Source: Ophioceras dolichostomum
Lineage: Eukaryota; Ascomycota; Sordariomycetes; Magnaporthales; Ophioceraceae
Reading direction: 5' to 3'
DNA length: 64,000 nt
Assembly: GCA_003049485.1 (NCBI GenBank)
Contig: PYST01000098.1
Span: forward strand, 50,173-114,172
A program made the position numbers and the translations under genes. Of the stretch, positions 56,283-64,000 are shown in pieces (position 1 is the first letter of the stretch; every line of letters begins with the position of its first letter). The notes below the pieces were generated by a model, which did no database searches, was not told the origin of the DNA, and worked only from the letters and a program-made list of their open reading frames with translations.

Positions 56283-57029
56283 ATGAGACTCTCCAAAGTG
56301 ACGGGAGCCGTTCTGGCCCTTGCTGCCCCCGCGGCCGTGACAGGACAGGGCGGTGGCTCCATCTCGCATACAGACGACGCTATCGCCACGACGTTCAAGC
56401 TGACCATCCCCGCCGTGGCGTCGGCTCCCTTCCCGCTGCTAATGTCGTTTGAGGCTCCTCGCAATGTGAGCTGGGTCGGCTTCGCGACAGGCGGGTGCAT
56501 GCTTCGGAGCCCGCTGCTCGTGGCGTGGGTCGACGGCTCGACAGTGGCGGTGACGACTCGTTGGGCACCGTACGAGTCCCTCCCACCCTAGATCCCTATC
56601 TCTTTGTCCCCCTGATCTCCCGGCTTTGCGCCCTAGCCCGATACTAACGTGTCAACACGGCATGCCGGTCACAGAGCGTTCCACGGCCCCAACCTGTACC
56701 TCAACACCAGCATCGACGTCTTCTCCACCTCCTCGACCGTCAACGCAACACACTGGAAGGCGAGCTTCATCTGCACCAGGGGCTGCAGCGACTGGTACGG
56801 CGGTTCGATCGACCCGACCTACAACAACGCCACGTTCGGGTACGCGGCGAGCAGCAGGCCCGTCGCGGAGCCGCACAACGTCAGCAGCCGCATCGGGTTC
56901 CACGACCTGGCTTTCGGCCACTTCGACTGGGATCTCACCAAGGCGAGGCTGCCGCAGGCTGAGTTCGACGCGCTGGCCAAGAGCATGGGCCCGACCAAGC
57001 AGCAGCATACTCCGCCGCCGAAGTGTTGA
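56283..57029 (+). CDS. Secreted cytochrome b-type DOMON protein (CDH-cytochrome / AA8-like)
   Basis: Two exons, 56283-56569 and 56675-57029, give 213 residues. The intron (105 bp) has donor GTACGA and a perfect TACTAAC branch point 27 bases before the CACAG acceptor; the join makes RWAPAFHGPNLYL. Residues 1-21 are a signal peptide. The remainder matches the heme-binding cytochrome domain of cellobiose dehydrogenases: WVGFATGGCMLRSPLLVAW with candidate axial ligand Met73, a Cys129-Cys133 pair in FICTRGC, and a C-terminal FHDLAFGHFDWDL with candidate ligand His172. There is no flavin dehydrogenase domain, cellulose-binding domain or membrane anchor, so it is a stand-alone module. In the family such domains pass electrons to lytic polysaccharide monooxygenases; a role here is inferred. 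The last residues (TPPPKC) are unusual. Confidence 0.84.
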
Positions 57030-57314
57030 AACACTCTAGGCGTCTGAAGATCAGCTCGTGGGGTTTTGGTCTCGTGGACCTCGAGGATGGTTTGGGGATG
57101 ATCTGAGGATTATGTGTGCGAGGAGAATTCTAACAAGTGGGTAGATTGTGGATGGCTACAGTCGAGAAGAGGGCACTGCGCTATTATTGGCCATCCTGGG
57201 AGAGGATACTACTACCTGATATATAGGGAATCCAATCCTCCTCCGCACCCATATAATTCCGATTAACGCGGACGCGAAGTGAAGATGCACAACTGGGTTG
57301 ATGACAACGATGGC

Positions 57315-57545
57315 CAGCCCGCAGCAGCTCGTCGATGTCGATGCGGTTAAGATCGACCAGTACGCCCGACCCGTCCACCACGGCCGCATAGCACACACCC
57401 CTCGTTGCTCAGCAGGATCTCGTTGCTGCCCAGGTCGCCGGCCCGCCCGGCGCCGCACATGCGCGTGCTCCGTGGCCCAGTCCACCAGGTCGGCCGTGCT
57501 CTGGTCCGGACCCATGAAGAGGATCTCGGGCTTGCCGAGGCATGG
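57315..57545 (-). pseudogene. Remnant of NAD-dependent glutamate dehydrogenase (C-terminal part)
   Basis: Three short blocks of the large fungal NAD-GDH lie in three successive minus-strand frames. These are GKPEILFMGPDQSTADLVDW, then GDLGSNEILLSNE, then YAAVVDGSGVLVD with DELLR. In the intact enzyme about 60-70 residues, including the FTGKS and GGIPHD region, lie between the first two blocks, so there is an internal deletion as well as two frame changes. This cannot be a functional enzyme. The source gene is presumably elsewhere in the genome. Confidence 0.85.
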
Positions 57546-58823
57546 TCGCCTGCCAAAAGTTTCTCTACGTCCTCTCACTAAGGGGGGGCACTAGAACGAC
57601 CTGTCGACGAACAGGCCCTCCCCCCCCGGCCCCCGAACGTCCGACTTGAGTTTCTTCTTCTCTGCCCTGGGAGAGAGGTGCTCTGGGAAAGGCCTTTCAT
57701 TTCCTGGCCTCGAGCTCGAACGGTTGCGGCTCACTGCCGCACCGCACACACACACACGTCGGACCGATGTCCACCTCCCAGTATAAATACGTAGGTATAT
57801 AGGGTTTGGCTTGCATAAGTGGGAACAATGCCAGCCTCTTAGGAGCGGTTGCCCAACGGACGTGGCGTTGGTGACCGACGCGGCGAAGCATATCAGGAAT
57901 GGTAGCCGGAGGAGGAACTGTTGGGGCGTGAGCCGTCGAAGGAACCGTCTCTTGTTCGTTTAGTAGGCGTCCAGTTGGAACATCCGACGAAATGCGAAGA
58001 GGATGTTCCGCTCCACTCAAGGAAACCTGATGCCGAATCTGATAGTGATAGTAAACAGTCGTTGCTCTAAACGATGTGGTGCAGAGGATTGAGCTATCAG
58101 AAGGCGACGGCGTGGACACCACTACTCTGCTATCCCCACCAAGTCTCGCCTCTTATCGCCCTCGTGAGATAAGAACGCCCCAGATAACGAATACAAACAG
58201 TGCCATATACAACCAGTCCGCTGCGCCTCCTACCACGTGGCGCGTCTGGCCTGTTCGAATTCTTCCATGGCTTTCTGCCGAAGACTACTCTGTGTTCTCA
58301 CGGACTCAGCAAGCATAAACACTACCAGTACTTCGCATTATCAGTATACGTACCTCGCAGCATCTCTCGAGGTATGTTTGCTACCTACTATGCCGTTTCT
58401 TTTGACCCCTGACTTAACTGAGGAGCGGTCCTCGGCTGACGCCTTTAGTGCGCCGTCACCGCGCAATTCCTCCTGCCCTACGTCGACGGGGGTGCGGTTG
58501 GTTGGTTAAGAACACGTGAAGTTCGGCCCGGCTCTCTCATTCAAATGTAAGTACACCTATGTTATGTTTCGAGACAGTCAAGGCTTGTGCCGAGCTTACA
58601 ACGTCGAGACACACTTCGTCGAAATACCATCGAAGTGGAGGAGATGGCTCTAAGAGGGTTCTGTGAGGGATACGTACGCCGATGGTGAGAGGCTCGCTGA
58701 CAAGGAGTTTAATTACCAGGAATATCGCACACCTGCCTCCCTTGGGAGCCGTCCTCGTCTTACTAGACATCGAGAAGCCCGCAACATGGAGCGAATGGTG
58801 GGCCGCAGCTTTTCGGGGCTGCG
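57546..58823. other. Intergenic between gene remnants
   Basis: No supported gene. A TATAAATAC sequence lies near 57783 and a (CA)n run near 57748. Short frames near 58.2-58.5 kb are not recognisable. Confidence 0.4.
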
Positions 58824-59018
58824 GCCACCCTCACAGGCCGCCAGCGCTGGGTGTGGGACTGCGCCTTCAGCGCCGACTCGGCGTACCTTGTCACCGCCTG
58901 CTCGGACCACCACGCCCGCCTGTGGGAGCTGCACTCCCAGCAGATCGCACGCCAGTACAACGGTCACCACCGGAGCGCCGTCTGTGTCGCGCTGAATGAC
59001 TGCTCGGAGGCCAGGTAG
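58824..59018 (+). pseudogene. Fragment of LST8 (TOR complex WD40 subunit), last repeat and C-terminus
   Basis: An open 64-codon stretch ending in TAG encodes the terminal WD repeat of Lst8: ATLTGRQRWVWDCAFSADSA, then YLVTACSDHHARLWELHSQQ, then NGHHRSAVCVALNDCSEAR. The repeat-defining GHQRW has become GRQRW. Nothing upstream resembles the other six repeats, and no ATG in this frame gives a credible protein. It is therefore a truncated duplicate whose parent must be elsewhere. Conservation is high, so the duplication may be recent. Confidence 0.88.
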
Positions 59019-59199
59019 CTCAGCGGTGGGCGGAAATGACATAGTGGCTAGGAAGAGACCTTTCCCGGGGCACCTCTCTCCCAGGGCCTTTTGTTGGTTG
59101 GGCTTCAAGGGGGAAAAAGCAAACACGCGCGTGGTAAACCAATCTGTTGATTCTGATGATGTACAGGGAAGAGTAAAGCTAGTCTACGCGTGAGTCAGA

Positions 59200-59310
59200 G
59201 GAATCGCTTTTGTAAGCGATTCCAAGGGGCCCACGTGACCTAAGGTCTGTCGAGGGGGCTGCCTTGGTGACTGAGGCAACTCGTCCACGTGGGTGCACAG
59301 AAGTGCACCC
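59200..59310. repeat. Cluster of perfect inverted repeats with CACGTG boxes
   Basis: GGAATCGCTT (59200-59209) pairs with AAGCGATTCC (59214-59223) around a 4-nt loop. TGGGTGCAC (59290-59298) pairs with GTGCACCCA (59303-59311) around AGAA. Between them, CCCACGTG (59230-59237) and CACGTGGG (59286-59293), and CCAAGG and CCTTGG (59222-59227 and 59272-59277), are also inversely repeated. The block could fold into a compact multi-stem structure. Confidence 0.8.
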
Positions 59311-61697
59311 AACCGTCGTTCGACAGGCAGAATATTCAACGGCAACATGGACGTCTATAAGCCCCCGATCTTCGTGAATGCAACTGGTGGTGATCATGGA
59401 CGGGAGTATGGATTCAGTGCCTCGGCACACTAGGTGGCACGGCAGCCTGAGATAATCGGCGACTTAACCACCTTGCTGCCAGAGGTTGTTTTCTAGACGC
59501 GGCTGTACAATGAACGAGTGCCCAGCCCACGTAGATTTGCAGTTTGAGTACCTAGGTAAGGACTCTCGTCTCCCCCTCTGCAAAAAAAAGAAAAAAAACG
59601 CTCGAAAATGAAACCGCTCTTCTGGATCGGCGCGAGGCGGTCAAATTGGCTCAAGTGATGAGCCGCTTGACGATGTAGCGAGGACTGGTGGGCGGGGTTG
59701 ATTGAGTACTTAAATCTTAGAATCTGTGATTGAAAAGTCCTGTTATAATTACTGGAAATCAAAGCGAGCTGCGGTGGACCGATGAACGCCTGTGGTGAAG
59801 CGTGAAGATACCCGGGGAGAGGTGAGATGTGATAAGAGAGAGTGCAGTGCAGACGCTTGCGAGATCTATTGCTCTATTAATACGCAACGCTGCGGGAAGA
59901 TTAGGCGGAACACTCTTGCGGTGGCAAGGCGAGGAGAGCGTCGAGCGTAGAGCGTAGAGCATGGGCGAAGAAGCATCAGTGAAAATAGCCTCATCGCGAG
60001 TTTTGGAGACTGGCTGCACTCACCGCCCGTAGGTTCGTCGATGCTGGATGTGCGCGAGTCTGCTCATGCCTCAAGTGGAGTGGTTGTGACGGGCCGCATT
60101 GTACCGCCCTCCTCCATGGGATAGTAGCTGCGTCTGACCATCCCCAGAGAAATGTGCCCCGAGAAACTTCCCCGGCGTAGACCCATCAAGCTGCGAGCAC
60201 CCCTCTGAGTAGGAGGGGGGAGGGGGTAAGGGTACATAAGCTTGCTGAACTGGTCGTTCTGTCGGCGGTGTAAGATAGTGCAGCGGTAGAAGCATGTTCT
60301 CCTCGTTCGAACACGGAAGGCGTGTGTATTTCTGTACTGTAAAACCCTCACAGTTTTCGTAGGGGCTTCGGCCCCGAGCTTTTGCCACTTTTTGCCACTT
60401 TGAACATCCTCATTTTCGCTTGAAAAATCTGTCCGAGCCGATACTTGATGATATTAACACTTTTGATTTTTTGGAGGCTTTTCTCAAGTCCTAACGCGTG
60501 CTAAAAATTTGAGGCTGTCACAGGAATCGAACCGGCAATCTTCCTCGTCCGCGTACTGCGCACTGTGGGACTTGCTTGTGCATTGGGCCCGCTGGTAGTG
60601 CCGAGACAGCCGGCAACAGTGGCGGCAATGTGGCTTCTGATGCTTGAGACAGCCATAAAAACCGGGTCCTGGGCGTGGCGATGCTAGTAAGCTGTACACC
60701 TAACCATGTTCTCACCAGACTGACGGATGATTGTGATCGGGGACCAAGATAGGCGTCGTGTTATAAGCATCTCCCTAGCGAGTCTCGTGGCGCTGAAGAC
60801 GGGGTTAGCAGGGTGAAGCCGGAGTGCGGAGCCAGATCCTACTAGGGCTGTGAATACATCTCGTTGTCGTCCGCTTCTGCTTTATCTGTTGTGCTCTGCC
60901 GGCCCGACGGCTGTGACTTCGGAGGCTGCAAGAATTGCAAGGCCTTGCATGATATGTCTCCTATCGGGAACTAGTTTCCCTGAGAACGGTAATAGTAGCC
61001 TGCAGTGAGCACTAGCAGCGATGCTGCTCCGGAGGGTGCAAGAAGGGTGTCGAGACTGTGTAGCGGCATCCAACAAACGAGGATTCCTATGGAAAGGGCT
61101 CAACCAGTATGTGACGCTACAGCCGGGTCTTCAACGCTGCTGTGCTCTACGCGTTCCTGACATTGGCAAGAAGAAGAGTCGAGAGAGAAAGAGACCAAAT
61201 TCCTTGTTGCGAGAGTACGGACTGTTGGCATCTTAACATACGAACTATGACATGCGAACTAATTTGCATCTCCCTACCTACAGGCCCCAGGCTTTAAGTG
61301 CCGCGACCTTACGCCTGTTTCGCATTATTAAACGCAACCCTCCTCAAACTCCTGACGGCATGCATAACCCACCCGGGGACATTCCTCTGCCCTGTCTATC
61401 GTATCATCGATGGTAGTATGCAGCGTTGCAGCGTGACTACTTGTGGCGTGGCTCAGACTCCAGCTAGCTCGCCTCAACAAGTGAAGATGTCTCTTACTAG
61501 ATCAGTCCGTCTAGCACTCTAGCCCTGCCCAGGAGACTTCTCTCTCTACCTCCGAGAAGCCCGGTCTATCCCCCTAGCGGCCCGCATTGCCATTGAAACC
61601 ACTGCGGTTGCAACTGTGCCATTGCCCTGCTCGACCTGGTCAACGGTCGCGACACCTTTGTTGACGTTTCCCTTCTTGTCTCAAGCTCACGACTGAG
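59311..61697. other. Intergenic, apart from a tRNA-like element
   Basis: No supported protein gene. An A-run sits at 59582-59600. Another sequence with GTTCGAAC near 60304 and GCAGCGGTAGAAGC upstream resembles tRNA promoter boxes but is too short to fold. Confidence 0.4.
60512..60611 (-). tRNA. tRNA-like relic (not a normal tRNA gene)
   Basis: On the minus strand the ends GGCTGTC and GACAGCC form a perfect 7-bp acceptor-like stem. Between them is a canonical B box GGTTCGATTCC (60533-60523) with the expected 3' spacing and a T-stem with one mismatch. The D arm is only a 3-bp GGC/GCC stem, and no standard 7-nt anticodon loop can be drawn in the roughly 100-nt element. It may be a decayed tRNA or the head of a tRNA-derived SINE. 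The anticodon is not assignable. Confidence 0.28.
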
Positions 61698-63030
61698 TTA
61701 CCCAGGCGGCGTCCAGCTGGCCGACTTCCACGCGTTGACGGTTGGGTCGCCGTACATGAGGTCAACGTTCTCCAGGGACCTCAAGCGAGTCTCATACAGA
61801 AGGACCAGACGAGTACGGCAACAAGCAGGTTGCAGCCGGCGGAGACGAAATCGTGCGTGTAGGAGATGGCGTCGGTGGCGATCGGCGTGAGGACCGAGAT
61901 CAGGAAGTGCCGAGCTAGTTGCCGGCCGTGGCGACTGAGGCTCACTTGGCTCGCGTGGGGAGGGCGAAGGCCTCGCCTATTACAACCCGTGGAGATGGTC
62001 CCGAGATGCTGCCACGATTTGCAGCGGCCACTGTCGACCGAACCACTCAACGATCCATAGAATCAGCTGTATCACGATCGGGTCGTCGATGCCGGAGGAC
62101 TCGAAGACCGTGGCGCTGTAGTAGAAGAAGTAGTTGAAGCCGCTGAGCTGCAGCAGGAACTGGATCGCGGTGCCAAGCAGCGTACGGTAGGCCACCTTGG
62201 GGATGTCGGCCGAGCCACCTTTGCTGGTGAAGTATTCCGCCCAAGCGCTGACTCCCGCACGCGACTCCTCCTCGATGACGACGTACATCTCCCCGAGATT
62301 ATCCCCGACGAGCTCGGTCTCGGGCGTGTCCGGCATGCCGCGCAGTCTTGCTAGCGCGACCTGCGCTGCTTCCTGGTCGTGTCGTTCCGCCACGAGCCGG
62401 CGGGGATTTTCGGGCTCTAGAAGAACGCCCATATCCAGAAGGCGATGCCCAGACCGATGGCGATTCGTCATGATGCGTCATCGTCCTAGCTAGCGCGCTC
62501 GGCGAAGTTGATCAGGTTAGAGGCGAGGATCCCGAACGTTGTGAGCAGCTGGTAGGGCTCCACGACGGCGCTCCTGCTCTCGCACGGTGTGCACTCGGAC
62601 TAGAACATCGGCACGCTGACGAACATGCTTCCTATGCTCAACCCGGCGACGAAGCGGCTCATCATGAGGTACATCAGGAACACATGGCCGTGATCTGGAT
62701 GATGTTTCCCGCGACTAAATGCACAACCCCAAAACAGATACTCTGGCGCCGCCCCCACCAGTCGATGGTGGAGGCGTCCGAGAGCGCTCCGATCAAGGTG
62801 CCGATGCTGATAAGCGAGACGAGGGGCGACTTGGGGGTCGACATAAAGTGAGGGATGCCCGTGGCTGGGTCGATCGAGCCTGTCGCGAACCGTTTTCGGG
62901 GGTCCATGAACATGGCCATGCCTGGGGTCTGGCCCATGTCTTAGCCGAAGGGGAAGCCGCCTAGGCTTGACACTGCGCCGAACATGATGGCCTCGAGGCC
63001 GCAGTCGGCGCCGTTGACGCTTATTGACCT
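61698..63030 (-). pseudogene. Broken MFS sugar transporter
   Basis: Recognisable pieces of a fungal hexose/quinate-type transporter run in order on the minus strand. These are GAVSSLGGFPFG-stop-DMGQTPG (TAA where Tyr is expected, about 62939), then LIGALSDASTIDWWGRRQS, a frame change, and YLMMSRFVAGLSIGSMFVSV followed by a TAG. Next come PYQLLTTFGILASNLINF, YRTLLGTAIQFLLQLSGFN and FFYYSATVFESSGIDDP. A deletion then joins to WFGRQWPLQI. Further on are the last TM helix (TPIATDAISYTH) and the tail DLMYGDPTV...SASWTPPG ending at the stop 61698. At least two in-frame stops, several frameshifts and internal deletions exclude function. The 5' end abuts a LINE fragment. Confidence 0.9.
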
Positions 63031-63149
63031 GAGTAGTAGTGAAGAGGGTAAGATGTCAGTCGGTTTGAAGATTCGGGAGGGGCAGATATAGGCGCACAGT
63101 ATTATGTGAAGGGGGAAAGGGAGTGACAACGTACCTACCACCAAGCTCC

Positions 63150-64000
63150 ATGGCTCAGCGGGACCGGTCCGCCGCCTACAAGAGCTGGGGTCTCTTGTAC
63201 ACGCCTAGAAAGGAGCCCAAGGAGCTGAGTCTACCAAGGCCCCTGTTGGGCCATTTCCTAGCCATGCGAACTGGTCATGGCAACTTCGAAGCCTATCACG
63301 AACGCTTCAACCACCAAGGCACAGCGACCATGTGCGCCTGGTGTTGGAAAGGGACCTCCCCCGAGCATCTGGTGCACTGCCGCTACTCGCAGGCTGTGTG
63401 GAGAGAATGGCCGTGGCCTCAGGACGGCCAGCCGGTTACGCCACCGGACCGAGCCCGCCGCCATAGATTTTACCAAGAGAGCCTCGGGCACCCTGACATA
63501 TTCCAGGCTTTCACCGAGATCACTAAATACTTCGCCGCCCACCCGAGGGCGGCCCGCCCGCGCCCTGTACGGCTCGAGCGGACCTTAAGCCTAGAGACCC
63601 CTCTTGGAAGCGATTCCGAAATTTCTGATGAGGAGTAACACCGGTACTTCAACCTTCAACGCGGCCTAAGCCGCCAGACGAACCCTCCNAGACCCCTCTT
63701 GGAAGCGATTCCGAAATTTCTGATGAGGAGTAACACCGGTACTTCAACCTTCAACGCGGCCTAAGCCGCCAGACGAACCCTCCGTACGCCTGAAGGCGCG
63801 GGGTCGCGTCAACGAACCCCCATTACCCCCTTCAGGGCTTGGGCCCGTACCCAGCCAGGCACGATTCGCCTCTGTCTCCCCTCTGTCCATTTATCGATAT
63901 TAGCGAGATAGAACGCGCGCCGAGATACCCCCCGGGAGGCTGCTAACGGCCGGCTGTCGAAGCCGGGCCGAGCCCGGCGTTAAATCCTACTACTACTACT
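63150..64000 (+). mobile_element. 5'-truncated LINE (Tad1-type non-LTR retrotransposon), ORF2 C-terminus and 3' end
   Basis: The frame 63150-63638 encodes the C-terminal end of a LINE reverse-transcriptase polyprotein: PRPLLGHFLAMRTGHGNFEA, YHERFNH, then a zinc-knuckle-like CAWCWKGTSPEHLVHC. It ends with an acidic tail DSEISDEE and a stop. No reverse transcriptase core is present, so the copy is 5' truncated as expected for incomplete target-primed reverse transcription. The 3' UTR runs to the window end, which is a (CTA)n tract resembling a LINE 3' simple-repeat tail. The left boundary is approximate (63120-63150). Confidence 0.82.
63595..63783. repeat. 94-bp exact direct repeat separated by a single N
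   Basis: Bases 63595-63688 and 63690-63783 are identical, with one N at 63689. The first copy spans the LINE stop codon; the second carries it again. This is the signature of two overlapping contig ends joined without merging. Confidence 0.93.

Noticed and set aside
60260..60330. tRNA-like boxes GCAGCGGTAG and GTTCGAAC
   Set aside because: Spacing between the boxes is too short for a tRNA and no acceptor stem can be formed.
63900..64000. Telomere at the window end
   Set aside because: The terminal repeat is CTA, not TTAGGG or CCCTAA, and fits a LINE tail better.

Overview
The window is nuclear DNA of a filamentous ascomycete, most probably a sordariomycete. The genes are monocistronic on both strands, with short GT-AG introns (about 90-180 bp) that often carry a CTAAC-type branch point. 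There are conserved eukaryotic housekeeping proteins, long C/T-rich promoters, and a Tad-type LINE. No species call is possible from sequence alone.

Layout. 0-12.5 kb is gene-poor. It holds a fungal-specific ubiquitin-like-domain protein (3.3-4.7 kb) and a Gln/Met/Pro-rich protein with a Cys-rich tail (8.9-9.6 kb). It also has a 14-bp perfect hairpin, a spliced-transcript-like region at 6.5-7.9 kb and one assembly gap. 12.5-15.1 kb has a divergent pair: BUD23 (18S rRNA methyltransferase, minus) and SVP26/ERV26 (ER-Golgi cargo adaptor, plus). 16.0-25.0 kb contains no recognisable conserved gene. It does hold a same-strand array of small, mutually related ORFs: two intact copies, one interrupted by a stop and one divergent copy. 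This is the best candidate here for something undescribed.

26.0-29.8 kb is TPS3/TSL1, the regulatory subunit of the trehalose synthase complex. 36.2-37.9 kb is RSA4/NLE1 (60S assembly, WD40), divergent from a CAX-type vacuolar Ca2+/H+ exchanger (40.0-42.5 kb). 45.0-46.5 kb is an unrecognised two-exon membrane-anchored protein. 48.3-50.0 kb is a secreted M14 carboxypeptidase. 51.1-54.9 kb is a 3.8-kb intronless gene for a 1,264-residue protein of unknown function. 56.3-57.0 kb is a secreted cytochrome b-type (CDH-cyt/DOMON) protein.

57.3-64.0 kb is a gene graveyard: a three-frame remnant of NAD-dependent glutamate dehydrogenase, the last WD repeat of LST8, a dense cluster of inverted repeats, a tRNA-like relic, a broken sugar transporter and a 5'-truncated LINE. 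The LINE 3' region contains a 94-bp direct repeat around a single N, probably an unmerged contig overlap.

Functionally the intact genes are unrelated neighbours: ribosome biogenesis (BUD23, RSA4), secretory traffic (SVP26), trehalose/stress metabolism (TPS3), calcium homeostasis (CAX) and secreted enzymes. No biosynthetic cluster, CRISPR array or rRNA gene is visible.
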